This document shows, one piece after another, positions 1 through 9,115 of a DNA stretch of 49,437 nucleotides. The notes beneath the pieces were generated by a model, which was given only the letters and a program-made list of their open reading frames with translations, ran no database searches and was not told the DNA's origin. Every line of letters begins with the position of its first letter. Positions within the stretch are counted from its first letter, which is position 1. Source of the stretch: Solobacterium sp. UBA1761 (lineage in GTDB: Bacteria; Bacillota_I; Bacilli_A; Erysipelotrichales; Erysipelotrichaceae); NCBI GenBank assembly GCA_002315565.1, contig DCHD01000009.1, positions 1 to 49,437 of the forward strand, read 5' to 3'. The position numbers and the translations under genes are program-made.

Positions 1-42
1 GGACATTTTCAATTTGGATTCACAATGTTTTTTAGACATTTG

Positions 43-1974
43 TCAATTATCATTTATTGTTACAGGATCAATAACGAAGCGCCTTTTAGCATAATAATTA
101 CACTTGAGCATCGCCTGATTGGTCTTCTTGATATTTTTGATTTCAGTATTCGTCTTCAAAATATATTCTTCTGACACTTCTTGATTAAAAGATGTGAATG
201 TTCCATCGGCAATTCTGTAGAGTCCAAGATTGGAAAACCAGTCACCATTGGCAAACTTTACAGTACAGTTTCCATTATTAATGTCACTTCCCGCATAGAG
301 TCTAGGATCATAGTTGAGATTGAACAGATTGGCAATTGTCGGAAGCTGATCAAGACTTGAACAATAGTTTTCATTGACCTCAGATTCCTGGTTGCAGTTA
401 TAGATGATAAAAGGCATCTTGTATAGACCGCCAGCACCGTTTCTGTCCATGAGTTTACTTGCACTTATTACCTGATCAAGAGTCAGGCTTCTTGGAGAGT
501 GATCTCCATATAATGCAATAACCGTATTCTCAAGTTTCCCGGCACTTTCAAGTTCATTTAACAACAGTTCAAGTGACTTATCAAAATTCATTGATTTGGA
601 TAGATATCTTTTTACAGTATCCGGATAATCAGGATATACGGCATTTATTTCACTTAAATACTGATCTCCAAGTGTTGTAGAACAGTCATATGGAAAATGC
701 ATGGCACTTGTGACAATTAAAGTAAAGAAATGTTCTGAATCAATGAAATAAGGAAGTGCCTTTTCCACAAGCTCAACATCACTTAACCAGCCGTTCAGCG
801 GAGTAATATGAAGTCCATTATAGTCAAGGTAAAGATCAATTCCATAATTCGGATGTACTTTTGTACGAGGATAGAATTCATCGGTCCAGTTATGGAATGA
901 ATAGGTATCATAACCGGCGTTCTTGAAAAGACCTGCAAGGGACTGATGATTGTCGATTTCCGACTGATACAGTGTACAGTCTGAAACAAGCGGATATGTA
1001 CCGGTCATTCCGGTATATTCGCTGTCTCCAGTACCACAGGCATAGATTGGCGCATAGTGATTTACAAACGAAGTACCTTCTGTGTACATCTTGTACAGTG
1101 TTGGAGTAAGAATTGGATCTATTGCGATATAGTCAAATGATTCAACCATAAAATAGATAAAATTATATCCTTCATAGTTACCGGTATAGTCATTCTTTTT
1201 TTCAATGGATCTTGACATAAGATACTTGTCTATAGACTTCATTGTTTCATCCGTTTCAGCATTCATTGTCTCAATCCACTTTGTATCATCAAATGCTCTG
1301 TTGTAGTCTATTTCTTCTATGACTTCTTCAACTGTTTCTTCTTCCTGTTCAATGACTTCAATTTCATATTCTTCTTCTTTTTTCTCAACTGTCAGATTGT
1401 AAAGATCATTAAAGAAGAAAGCGTTTGGACCCATCTTTTCCATCAGAAGATCATAATCATTGTGGTTTGTATATGCACTCTTTATCCCTTCATTGCTGTA
1501 TGTAAAAGTAGTAAATACCAAAGAAAGCAAGATTAGAGAAACCGCAAATCCCTTATAGCATTCAAGAACACTGACATTTCTTCCAGTCTTTAAAAGAAGA
1601 AGTGAAATAACTACAGCAAGAAGTTCAAACCAGTAATAAGGTTTAATCGTTCTTATAAACAGTGATGCAAAATTGGTTACAGCAGCAAAACCGTTTCCAA
1701 CTGCCTGGAATGAATAGAAGGTATCCAGGAAATTCTTGAATTGCAGTTCAAGTAAAGCGAAAATTGAAAGAACTGCAACAAATACGACAACAATGATATT
1801 CTGTGTTTTCTCTTTAAAAGAGCAGATTAGAAAACTGACGATAAAAGATATGCCAAGGTCAAAAAGAATATAACGCAGATAGCTTATGATATCGCTATAG
1901 CCAAAAGACACTGTTACAAAAAACAGGTCAATAAACAGTAACGGGATAAAAATTTTCACTATTTTCTTAATCAT
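43..1974 (-). CDS. LTA synthase-family membrane sulfatase (phosphoglycerol transferase type)
   Basis: Membrane enzyme of the alkaline phosphatase/sulfatase superfamily, the family that polymerises glycerol-phosphate onto lipid anchors outside the cell. About five hydrophobic segments fill residues 1-160, followed by a very acidic linker (about 196-222) and the extracellular catalytic domain. Putative metal and catalytic residues are E278 (VESF), T315 in ACGTGDSEY, H426 (SAMHFPY) and D491-H492 (YGDHSPR). The threonine context differs from the GKTSDAEF type of Bacillus/Staphylococcus LtaS, so the polymer or substrate could differ. The start is placed at ATG 1974, one base after the xerC stop; a longer frame reading back into xerC is unlikely because the hydrophobic N-terminus begins at this Met. 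It is the last gene of the dprA-topA-trmFO-xerC run. Family is firm, exact substrate is not. Confidence 0.85.
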   Translation of the reverse strand: MIKKIVKIFIPLLFIDLFFVTVSFGYSDIISYLRYILFDLGISFIVSFLICSFKEKTQNIIVVVFVAVLSIFALLELQFKNFLDTFYSFQAVGNGFAAVTNFASLFIRTIKPYYWFELLAVVISLLLLKTGRNVSVLECYKGFAVSLILLSLVFTTFTYSNEGIKSAYTNHNDYDLLMEKMGPNAFFFNDLYNLTVEKKEEEYEIEVIEQEEETVEEVIEEIDYNRAFDDTKWIETMNAETDETMKSIDKYLMSRSIEKKNDYTGNYEGYNFIYFMVESFDYIAIDPILTPTLYKMYTEGTSFVNHYAPIYACGTGDSEYTGMTGTYPLVSDCTLYQSEIDNHQSLAGLFKNAGYDTYSFHNWTDEFYPRTKVHPNYGIDLYLDYNGLHITPLNGWLSDVELVEKALPYFIDSEHFFTLIVTSAMHFPYDCSTTLGDQYLSEINAVYPDYPDTVKRYLSKSMNFDKSLELLLNELESAGKLENTVIALYGDHSPRSLTLDQVISASKLMDRNGAGGLYKMPFIIYNCNQESEVNENYCSSLDQLPTIANLFNLNYDPRLYAGSDINNGNCTVKFANGDWFSNLGLYRIADGTFTSFNQEVSEEYILKTNTEIKNIKKTNQAMLKCNYYAKRRFVIDPVTINDN

Positions 1975-1975
1975 G

Positions 1976-2896
1976 TTATTTCTTTCTGGCGTGCGGATGA
2001 GCAGAGTCCACAGACTTCTTAAGTCTGTCATAGGTCAGATGTGTATAAATCTGAGTGGTGCTGAGATTTTCATGTCCCAGAAATTCCTGAACACTTCTTA
2101 AATCGGCTCCATTATCTAAAAGATGGGTTGCAAACGAATGTCTGAACATATGAGGGTGCAGGTTAAACGGTATATTGCATCTTTCTCTTACATCTTCTAA
2201 CATCAGCTGAACTGATCGTGGTGATATCCTGTCACCTCTTTTAGAAACAAAGAGATAAGGATTATCATCTTTTGCATAAAGACATCTGTATTCTTCAAAA
2301 TAAAGTTCCAATAATTCATTTATTCTAGGATAATATGGAACAATTCTTTCTTTGTTGCCTTTTCCTAAAACTTTAAGATACATTTCTGAGGTATTGATAT
2401 TACCGAGCAAAAGGAAGCAGCATTCTGAAATACGCAAACCGCAGGCATAGATGATTTCAAGTATCAGTCTGTCTCTTATCTCAATCGGTTTATCAAGGTC
2501 AAATGACTCGAAGATGGTTTCTATCTGATTGAAAGTCAGTACATCAGGAAGATGTTTTTCAACATGTACCTTCTTTATCAGTCTGAACGGATTGTCATTT
2601 GCTTCACCTGTTTCATTCAGGTAATGATAAAAAGATCTGAGTGATGAAAGATTTCTTGAATATGATGAATTGGAAATCCTGTTTCTGGTTATTTTACCGG
2701 AGCGCAAAAGAGTTACATAATTAAAAACATCTTCTTTATTAACTGCAGCAAAACTCTTTATTCCTTCATCGTTAAGATAGGATATGAATCTTGCTATATC
2801 ACGGTAATATGCTTCTGCGGTTGCTTTTGAACCGCTTCTTTTAATACTGAAATATTCAATAAAATCATCCAATGTACTATACATTGACTTTTTCAT
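1976..2896 (-). CDS. xerC: Tyrosine recombinase XerC (CodV-like)
   Basis: Site-specific tyrosine recombinase of 306 residues, expected to resolve chromosome dimers at dif with a partner Xer protein. An N-terminal SAM-like core-binding domain (about 8-100) is followed by the catalytic domain with the full set of residues: R155 (CGLRISE), K179 (GKGNKE), H249 and R252 (HMFRHSFATHLL), H275 (LGHENL) and nucleophile Y284 (IYTHLT). The start overlaps trmFO by 20 nt; an AGAGGT ribosome site lies about 11 nt upstream. A second in-frame Met (codon 5) is possible. The trmFO-xerC order matches gid-codV of Bacillus, which argues for a housekeeping Xer rather than a phage integrase. The usual downstream hslVU-codY genes are absent here. 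Confidence 0.9.
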   Translation of the reverse strand: MKKSMYSTLDDFIEYFSIKRSGSKATAEAYYRDIARFISYLNDEGIKSFAAVNKEDVFNYVTLLRSGKITRNRISNSSYSRNLSSLRSFYHYLNETGEANDNPFRLIKKVHVEKHLPDVLTFNQIETIFESFDLDKPIEIRDRLILEIIYACGLRISECCFLLLGNINTSEMYLKVLGKGNKERIVPYYPRINELLELYFEEYRCLYAKDDNPYLFVSKRGDRISPRSVQLMLEDVRERCNIPFNLHPHMFRHSFATHLLDNGADLRSVQEFLGHENLSTTQIYTHLTYDRLKKSVDSAHPHARKK

Positions 2897-4175
2897 TGTA
2901 TGCTTTTACCTCTTGAAGAGAATGAGATACATAATACTCTTTTTTGCCGTTTTTAGGTCCGCTGTAATCTGATTCAAAGATTCCGAAGTTGGCATTCATC
3001 GGAACAAGTTTATCGATTGACGGATTAGAAATATAGTTGGCCATAGCTCCCATCATGGTAGATCTTGAAAGCTGATGTTTTACTTCTCCACCAAGATACT
3101 GAGCCATGCATAAAGCAGAATAAAGACCGCTTGCAGCCGATTCAACATATCCTTCTACACCTGATATCTGACCGGCAACAAAAATATTCGGATATTTAAT
3201 CATCTGGTACATATTGTTGAGTACTTTAGGTGAATTGATGTAAGTGTTTCTGTGCATAACACCATATCTTACTATCTCAAGATTTTTAAGTGCCGGAATC
3301 AAAGAAAGCACCCTTTTCTGTTCAGGGAAAGTCAGATGAGTCTGGAAACCGACAATATTGTACAGTGTATCAATCACATTGTCTTTTCTAAGCTGTACAA
3401 CTGCAAAAGGTTTAACACCGTTGTGTTCAAGTCCTACTGGTTTCATAGGACCAAAAAGCAGCGTCTTGTAGCCTCTTCTTGCCATTTCTTCAAAAGGCAT
3501 GCATCCTTCAAAATAAACTTCTGAATCCATGTCGTGAACGTCAATCTTTTTGGCGTTTACAACTTCTTTATGGAATACTTCAAACTCTTCTTTAGTTAAT
3601 GGACAGTTGATATAGTCACCCGGTTTATCATCCTCATATCTGGATTTGTAGTAGGCACTTGAAAAGTCAATTGATTCTTTGGTTACTATTGGTGAAATCG
3701 CATCATAGAAATACAGATAATCTTTACCGCAGAGTTCATTGATTTTCTTTGAAAGTACTCCATCACATAAAGGACCGGCAGCAATAATGGTTGGTGTATT
3801 TGTATCTATATCTTCAACAGATTCTCTGATCACTTCGATGTTTGGATTGTTTTCAATTATCTCAGTGATATATTTTGAAAAACCTACTCTGTCTACTGCC
3901 AGTGAAGAACCGGCTTCAACACGGTTTTTATCAGCTGCAGACATAATCAGAGAATCAAGAGTTCTCATCTCTTCTTTTAAAAGTCCAACCGCATTATTGA
4001 TGTCATCGCTTCTTAATGAATTTGAACAGATAAGTTCTGCAAAATCATCAGTTTTAAAAGCATCATGTCTTCTGATGCCTTTCTGTTCATATAGTTTTAC
4101 TTTAATGCCTCTTTTAGCCAGCTGATAAGCAGCTTCGCTTCCAGCCAGGCCGGCACCGATTACTTTAACTTCCAT
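2877..4175 (-). CDS. trmFO: Folate/FAD-dependent tRNA U54 methyltransferase TrmFO
   Basis: Cytosolic flavoprotein that makes ribothymidine at position 54 of the tRNA T-loop using methylene-tetrahydrofolate and FADH2. The N-terminal dinucleotide-binding motif VIGAGLAGSEAA begins at residue 5. The two family cysteines are visible: C50 in ELICSNSLRSDD and C225 in YFEGCMPFEEMARRG, with the second FAD-binding motif VAGQISGVEGYVE near the C-terminus. The length of 432 residues is normal. I place the start at ATG 4175, two bases after the topA stop, because the flavin fold begins there; a longer frame starting inside topA would add nine unrelated residues. It lies in the topA-trmFO-xerC operon. Confidence 0.93.
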   Translation of the reverse strand: MEVKVIGAGLAGSEAAYQLAKRGIKVKLYEQKGIRRHDAFKTDDFAELICSNSLRSDDINNAVGLLKEEMRTLDSLIMSAADKNRVEAGSSLAVDRVGFSKYITEIIENNPNIEVIRESVEDIDTNTPTIIAAGPLCDGVLSKKINELCGKDYLYFYDAISPIVTKESIDFSSAYYKSRYEDDKPGDYINCPLTKEEFEVFHKEVVNAKKIDVHDMDSEVYFEGCMPFEEMARRGYKTLLFGPMKPVGLEHNGVKPFAVVQLRKDNVIDTLYNIVGFQTHLTFPEQKRVLSLIPALKNLEIVRYGVMHRNTYINSPKVLNNMYQMIKYPNIFVAGQISGVEGYVESAASGLYSALCMAQYLGGEVKHQLSRSTMMGAMANYISNPSIDKLVPMNANFGIFESDYSGPKNGKKEYYVSHSLQEVKAYNEKVNV

Positions 4176-4177
4176 TT

Positions 4178-6397
4178 TTAAATCTTTTCTGTATGACGGC
4201 ACTTAGGGAATCCGCTGCAGGCAATGAAATCGCCTTTTCTTGAACCCCTGATTACGAGATCCTTACCGCACTCTGGACATGCTCTACCGACAGGCACAGC
4301 TTTCTTCTTTGCAGCTTTAACGGTGAACTTGCATGAAGGATAATCTTCACAGGCAACAAACTTGCCAAATCTTCCTTCTTTTTCTACAAGAGGTTTACCG
4401 CATTCTGGACAAGTGTCACCAGCTTTAAGTTCAGGTGCTTCATCTTTCTTAATATAACGGCATGAAGGATAATTGCTGCAGCCGATAAATTTTCCGAATC
4501 TGCCTTTTTTATAGATAAGATCACTTCCGCATTCAGGACACTTTTCACCTGTGGTTTCAGGTTCGTTTTCGTCCTTTTCAATGTATCTGCACTTAGGATA
4601 GTTTCCGCATGCGACGAACTTGCCGAACTTGCTTTTCTGGAATACAAGATCTCCACCGCATTCAGGACATTTACGTCCTGTTTTTTCAGGTGCTATCTTT
4701 TCCATATGCTCATTCGCATATTCAATAAGCGGAATAAACTTGTCATATGAAGCTCTGAGAATATCCACGTTATTCAGACTTCCCACAGCAATTTCATCAA
4801 GGTCCTTTTCCATTTCAGCTGTGTATTCTACGTTGATGAAGTCTTTGAAGAATTCCTTCAGCTTATCATCAGTAAGCATACCCTGTTCTGTTGGGAAAAA
4901 TACTTTTGTTTTTGAAGTTTCAGTTGAATTTCTGTATTCAACATATTTTCTAAGTTTTATTGTTTCAATGATTGACGCATAGGTGCTTGGTCTGCCTACT
5001 CCATCTTCTTCAAGTGCTTTAACCAATGATGCTTCCGTAAATCTTGAAGGAGCTTCGGTAAACTTCTGTTCTGACTTGATGTCTTTTACATCCATCATGT
5101 CATGTTCACTAAGTTCAGGAAGTTCAACGTTCTTTGACTTGTCATAGTCACCATATACTTTAAGGAAGCCGTCAAAGTTCAAAACTGAACCATTGGCAGT
5201 CAGTGTAAGATTGTCAGTTTCAAATACATACTGTACAGAATCATTAACAGCGTTCGCCATAAGTGACGCAAGTGCACGGGCATAGATAAACTTGTACAGT
5301 TTATACTGATCAGAACTTAGTTTATCTTTTATTGTTTCAGGTGCATAGTCAACTGATGTAGGTCTTATACCTTCATGAGCATCCTGTGCATTTTCATTTA
5401 CTGTCGCTCTGTATTTGCCGACATACTTCTTGCCGTAGTTTGACTCAATATGATTCATTGCGCTCTTTACAAAGTCATCAGATAGTCTTGTTGAATCAGT
5501 TCTCATATAAGTAATAAGGCCGACTGGTCCGTTACCTACATCAATACCTTCATAAAGTTGCTGAGCAATCTGCATAGTTTTCTTGGAAGTCATGCCGAGT
5601 TTTGTACTTGCTTCCTGTTGCAGAGTAGAAGTTCTGAAAGGAAGAGGAGCAATTCTGTTCTTCTTATCCTTCTTTATCTCTATAAGTTCAACTGGAGCCA
5701 GGATTCTTGACTTATATTCATTAGCTTTTGTTTCGTTTTCAATCTTTACTTTTTTGCCGTTGTCCTTGACCAGTTCAGTTTCAACTTCTGTCTTGTCTTT
5801 ATTAAGAAGAGCCTTGATGGTCCAGTATTCTTCAGCTTTGAAATTTTCAATCTCATGTTCTCTGTCACAGATAAGTCTTAATGCTACAGACTGTACTCGA
5901 CCAGCTGATTCTGATTTGATTTTTCTTCTTAAAACGCCTGAAGTTTCAAAACCGATAATACGGTCAAGTATTCTTCTGGTTTCCTGCGATCTTACCAGGT
6001 CCATATTGATGCTTCTTGGATTTGCTAAAGCATTCTGTACAACATTCTTGGTGATTTCATGGAACTCAATTCTGTTCTTGTCGTTTAGATCAAGTCCAAG
6101 TACATCAGCAATATGCCAAGCGATAGCTTCTCCTTCTCTATCCGGGTCACTTGCAAGATAGACATTGTCACAGGCTTTTGACAGTTTCTTAAGTTCAGCA
6201 ATAGTCTTGGCTTTTTCCTTCATATTTACATAGTCAGGTTTAAAACCGTTCTCAATATCGACACCCAGTCCGCCTTTTCCTCTTGTTGAAAGGTCCCTGA
6301 TATGTCCTACTGAAGCTATTACTTCATAATCCTTACCAAGATATTTCTTGATGGTTTTTGCTTTTGATGGTGATTCAACGATTACTAAATTTTTCAT
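4178..6397 (-). CDS. topA: DNA topoisomerase I (type IA) with four C-terminal zinc ribbons
   Basis: Relaxes negative supercoils. The Toprim domain starts at residue 5 (VESPSKAKTIKKYLG) with acidic motif D84-P-D86-R-E88, and the nucleophile is Y297 in GLITYMRTDSTRLSD. From residue 577 four tandem C4 modules follow, each CPECG-n-FGKF/GDF-n-C-n-YPxC or FPxC. Related enzymes usually carry fewer well-kept modules, so four complete ones is at the high end. No Shine-Dalgarno is visible; TATAAT lies 7 nt before the ATG, immediately after the dprA stop, so topA can be transcribed apart from dprA and its mRNA may be leaderless. Length 739 residues. Confidence 0.95.
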   Translation of the reverse strand: MKNLVIVESPSKAKTIKKYLGKDYEVIASVGHIRDLSTRGKGGLGVDIENGFKPDYVNMKEKAKTIAELKKLSKACDNVYLASDPDREGEAIAWHIADVLGLDLNDKNRIEFHEITKNVVQNALANPRSINMDLVRSQETRRILDRIIGFETSGVLRRKIKSESAGRVQSVALRLICDREHEIENFKAEEYWTIKALLNKDKTEVETELVKDNGKKVKIENETKANEYKSRILAPVELIEIKKDKKNRIAPLPFRTSTLQQEASTKLGMTSKKTMQIAQQLYEGIDVGNGPVGLITYMRTDSTRLSDDFVKSAMNHIESNYGKKYVGKYRATVNENAQDAHEGIRPTSVDYAPETIKDKLSSDQYKLYKFIYARALASLMANAVNDSVQYVFETDNLTLTANGSVLNFDGFLKVYGDYDKSKNVELPELSEHDMMDVKDIKSEQKFTEAPSRFTEASLVKALEEDGVGRPSTYASIIETIKLRKYVEYRNSTETSKTKVFFPTEQGMLTDDKLKEFFKDFINVEYTAEMEKDLDEIAVGSLNNVDILRASYDKFIPLIEYANEHMEKIAPEKTGRKCPECGGDLVFQKSKFGKFVACGNYPKCRYIEKDENEPETTGEKCPECGSDLIYKKGRFGKFIGCSNYPSCRYIKKDEAPELKAGDTCPECGKPLVEKEGRFGKFVACEDYPSCKFTVKAAKKKAVPVGRACPECGKDLVIRGSRKGDFIACSGFPKCRHTEKI

Positions 6398-6404
6398 ATC
6401 ATTT

Positions 6405-6410
6405 ATTATA
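6405..6410 (-). promoter_or_regulatory. Predicted -10 element of topA (leaderless geometry)
   Basis: A perfect TATAAT on the minus strand, with 7 nt to the topA ATG and no Shine-Dalgarno between. A TTGACA lies 21 nt upstream, too far for a standard spacer. Transcription would start at or one base from the start codon. Confidence 0.5.
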
Positions 6411-6411
6411 A

Positions 6412-7122
6412 TTAACCAAAAATCTCCTTCGTGTCAATTATGTCTGCTCCTTCATGTATAAGTTTGAGATTACCTTTTCCGCCACTGGAATAGATATCAA
6501 ACGGCAATACTTTTACTTCTTTTCCCAGTTCAAGTGCCTCGTTTACAGTTGTCATAGTTCCTGAAAATTCTTTTGTTTCCATAATGTAGACAGTATTGCT
6601 AAGTGCGGCAATTATTCTGTTTCGAAACGGAAAATGATAGGCATATGGTTTAACTCTGTCTGGATATTCAGAAATGACAAGCTGTTCTTTCTTCATTCTG
6701 TCTATCAGATCTTTGTTCTCGTAAGGATAAGCATAATTGATGCCTGAACCAAGAACACCGATACTTCTTGATGCGTTTTCATGTGCAATGGCATCTATCC
6801 CTTTAGCAAGACCTGAAACAACTGTTTTTCCGGTATTCTGTACCAGGTCTTTTGTGGCCTGTTTTGAATATTCAGTAGGGTTTCTTGAACCTACAACGGC
6901 AATACTTTCACTTTTAAGCAGAGAAATATCGCCCTCATAGAATAATACAAACGGCGGATAGTTCAAGTCAAGAAGCGATTTGGGATATTCATCATCAAGA
7001 ATAGTGATACATCTGTCTTTACATTCTTCATTCACTTCTTCTTCATTGCGGATTGCTACAGTTATACGGTTGTAGTCACCTTCATACTTTTTTGCATAAT
7101 AAATCAAGTTATTTCTGTTCAT
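6412..7122 (-). CDS. dprA: DNA-processing protein DprA/Smf, short form
   Basis: Rossmann-like DprA that loads RecA on incoming single-stranded DNA during transformation. Family motifs are present: VVGSRNPTEYS, VVSGLAKGIDAIAH, GVLGSGINYAYP, the FPFRNRIIAALS stretch and SGTMTTVNEALELGK. At 236 residues it is shorter than Bacillus Smf (about 290): it has only a vestigial N-terminal region and no C-terminal winged helix, ending just after the Rossmann core. The position between rnhB and topA is conserved with Bacillus. There is no Shine-Dalgarno; a TAAAAT hexamer lies 8 nt before the ATG. No other competence genes are in this window, so its role in transformation here is unproven. Confidence 0.9.
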   Translation of the reverse strand: MNRNNLIYYAKKYEGDYNRITVAIRNEEEVNEECKDRCITILDDEYPKSLLDLNYPPFVLFYEGDISLLKSESIAVVGSRNPTEYSKQATKDLVQNTGKTVVSGLAKGIDAIAHENASRSIGVLGSGINYAYPYENKDLIDRMKKEQLVISEYPDRVKPYAYHFPFRNRIIAALSNTVYIMETKEFSGTMTTVNEALELGKEVKVLPFDIYSSGGKGNLKLIHEGADIIDTKEIFG

Positions 7123-7130
7123 AACTCATT

Positions 7131-7136
7131 ATTTTA
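7131..7136 (-). promoter_or_regulatory. Predicted -10 element of dprA
   Basis: TAAAAT on the minus strand, 8 nt before the dprA ATG, in the 33-bp gap after rnhB. No ribosome-binding site follows it and no good -35 is seen. Confidence 0.35.
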
Positions 7137-7155
7137 TGCATATATTAAAATTCCT

Positions 7156-7773
7156 TTAAAAAAGTGAAATTTCTTCTATTTTCTTGCATGGTCCGTAGGA
7201 TTTACGGTAAAAATCCTTTAAACCATACTGTTCAATAAGTTCGAGATGTCTTTTTGTAGGATAACCTTTATGTTTTATAAGTTCATATTCAGGATAAAGA
7301 TGATCATAGCCCCACATGATATGGTCTCTTAATACCTTGGCAAGTATACTGGCCGAAGCGATGCTGATAGACTTTGAATCTCCTTTGATTATGGAGACAG
7401 TCTTTACTCTTGTATCATTTATCGGCATTGCATCGGTAAGATTAACTGACTGAAGAGTTGCTTTTTCACACAGTTCTTTCATACCCATCTTACTTGTAGC
7501 ATAGATGTTGTATTCATCAATTTCTTCAGGCGTAACGATACGGAAATCAAAGTACAGTGCATCTTTGATTATTGTATTAAAAAGAGCTTCCCTTTTCTTT
7601 TCTGAAAGCTTTTTGGAATCGTTGATTTCTTCATTTTCATAATTTAAAGGCAATATTACACAGGCAACTACTTCAGGACCGCATATCGGACCTCTTCCGG
7701 CCTCATCAGTGCCCAAAACAAGTTCGCCCTTTGCCCAATACTCTTTTTCGTATTCGTTAGTCAGCACGCTCAA
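7156..7773 (-). CDS. rnhB: Ribonuclease HII
   Basis: Removes ribonucleotides and RNA primers from RNA-DNA hybrids. Motifs: GTDEAGRGPICGPEVVA near the N-terminus, NDSKKLSEKKR, IIKGDSKSISIASASILAKV and the HKGYPTKRHLE segment. The catalytic acidic residues D-E of DEAGRG and the Asp in KGDSKS are kept. The start is not an ATG. I choose TTG 7773 because GGAAGG lies 7 nt upstream; TTG 7788 and GTG 7767 are alternatives. The frame overlaps the end of rbgA by 17 nt, so translation is probably coupled. About 205 residues, normal for the family. Confidence 0.9.
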   Translation of the reverse strand: MSVLTNEYEKEYWAKGELVLGTDEAGRGPICGPEVVACVILPLNYENEEINDSKKLSEKKREALFNTIIKDALYFDFRIVTPEEIDEYNIYATSKMGMKELCEKATLQSVNLTDAMPINDTRVKTVSIIKGDSKSISIASASILAKVLRDHIMWGYDHLYPEYELIKHKGYPTKRHLELIEQYGLKDFYRKSYGPCKKIEEISLF

Positions 7774-8596
7774 AAGACACCCTTCCAAGATGATTGTTTC
7801 TGATATCTTTAAGTATCAGCGCATATGCAGTATCGGTATTTATTACGCCTTCATTATTAAGCCACAGTTTCTTTCTGGCGATAGCTTCAATAAGATCACC
7901 TTCATTTTCCAAAATGTCATATTTTGCTTTTAGTATTCCAGGATAGTTGTTTTTAAGATAGTTAAGTCCGAATTCACACAGTTCTCTTTTATCGAGAATA
8001 TCGTCATTGATAGAACCTAAAAGTGCTAGTTTCAGTGCAGTCTGACGATCATCAAATTTAGGCCATAAAACACCAGGCGTATCAAGCAGTTCAACATCTT
8101 CATTGATTCTTATCCACTGAAGCGCTTTTGTAACACCAGGCCTGTTTTCAGCTTTTGCTGCCTTCTTTTTTACTACATTGTTTATGAATGTTGATTTTCC
8201 GACATTAGGAATACCGCAGACCATTGCACGAAGTACTTTCTTTCTTATACCGCGTGCTTTAGCCTTTTCAAGTTTGTCATGAAGTATTCTTTTAACTTCA
8301 TCGACAATTCTGTTTGTAATCTTTTCGTTAAGTGAATCACAGATAATACAGTTTAATCCGTTATTCAGAAAATAGTTCTTCCATTTTAAAGACTCACTCT
8401 CATCAGCCATATCAGCCTTATTGAGAATGATCAGACGTGGTTTATCATTTGCCAGTTCTTCAAGTAAAGGATTGGCACTTGAAAAAGGAATGCGGGCATC
8501 TCTTAACTCAATGACAATATCAACAAGTTTAAGCTGTTCAGACATCTGCCTTCTGGCTTTGGCCATATGTCCAGGGAACCACTGTATATCTGTCAT
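7757..8596 (-). CDS. rbgA: Ribosome biogenesis GTPase RbgA (YlqF)
   Basis: Circularly permuted GTPase that acts late in 50S subunit assembly. The motifs come in permuted order: G4 (ILNKADMAD), then G1 (GIPNVGKSTFINNV), G2 (RPGVTKALQWI) and G3 (DTPGVLWP). The N-terminus IQWFPGHMAKARRQM is typical, and a helical RNA-binding C-terminus follows. 279 residues. It overlaps lepB by 4 nt (ATGA) upstream and rnhB by 17 nt downstream, so lepB-rbgA-rnhB form one coupled unit. Confidence 0.95.
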   Translation of the reverse strand: MTDIQWFPGHMAKARRQMSEQLKLVDIVIELRDARIPFSSANPLLEELANDKPRLIILNKADMADESESLKWKNYFLNNGLNCIICDSLNEKITNRIVDEVKRILHDKLEKAKARGIRKKVLRAMVCGIPNVGKSTFINNVVKKKAAKAENRPGVTKALQWIRINEDVELLDTPGVLWPKFDDRQTALKLALLGSINDDILDKRELCEFGLNYLKNNYPGILKAKYDILENEGDLIEAIARKKLWLNNEGVINTDTAYALILKDIRNNHLGRVSFERAD

Positions 8597-9102
8597 TGTC
8601 TTAAACCTTCTGCCGTAGCACTTCTGTAGATATAGATATGTGTAGTAACAATCTCATCAGAATTAAAAGCACCATAATATCTTGAATCTCTTGAAACTTC
8701 ACGGTTGTCACCTAAACAAAGATATTCATCTTCGCCAAGTGAATAGGAAAAATCATTGGTAACAACCCCATCCTCAAGAAAGTCTTCTTCTGTCAGTTTT
8801 CCGTTAATATATAGTTCATTGTCGATATATTCAACAAATTCACCAGGGAGTCCGATTACGCGTTTAACAAGCTTGTTGTCTGATTTATCTGACTTGATTA
8901 CTACTACATCGAACCTGTTTATTCCAATGAGTTTTGTACAGATAAACGCAAAACCACGATCGCCGTTTGTAAGAGTTGGATACATTGAACTGCCTTCAAC
9001 TTCAACAGGATAGATGACGAATTTGAACAGTACAAGTACAACAATTATGGCGATAACAACAGACTCCAGAATTGTTATTAAAAAATCAAAAAATTTTCTC
9101 AT
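8593..9102 (-). CDS. lepB: Type I signal peptidase
   Basis: Membrane serine protease that cleaves Sec signal peptides. One N-terminal transmembrane segment (about 5-30) is followed by the Ser/Lys dyad S39 (GSSMYPTL) and K80 (LVKRVIGLPG), then LGDNREVSRDSRYYG. 169 residues from ATG 9102; an in-frame ATG at 9132 would add ten residues but lies inside the rplS terminator stem. No Shine-Dalgarno precedes either. TATAAT lies exactly 6 nt before ATG 9102, which fits a leaderless mRNA and supports the shorter start. First gene of lepB-rbgA-rnhB. Confidence 0.92.
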   Translation of the reverse strand: MRKFFDFLITILESVVIAIIVVLVLFKFVIYPVEVEGSSMYPTLTNGDRGFAFICTKLIGINRFDVVVIKSDKSDNKLVKRVIGLPGEFVEYIDNELYINGKLTEEDFLEDGVVTNDFSYSLGEDEYLCLGDNREVSRDSRYYGAFNSDEIVTTHIYIYRSATAEGLRQ

Positions 9103-9108
9103 AGCAAT

Positions 9109-9114
9109 ATTATA
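9109..9114 (-). promoter_or_regulatory. Predicted -10 element of lepB (leaderless geometry)
   Basis: TATAAT with a 6-nt gap to ATG 9102, placing the expected transcription start on the A of the start codon. The -35 region falls in the rplS terminator stem and matches the consensus poorly. Confidence 0.5.
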
Positions 9115-9115
9115 C

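Noticed and set aside
1976..2896. Tyrosine recombinase as a sign of a phage or integrative element
   Set aside because: Length, motifs and the trmFO-codV gene order fit a chromosomal XerC; no attachment repeats, tRNA target or phage genes are near.
3739..4125. Long plus-strand open frames opposite trmFO, topA, ftsK and other genes
   Set aside because: They lie antisense to well-recognised genes, have no ribosome sites, and show composition expected of the opposite strand of real coding sequence.
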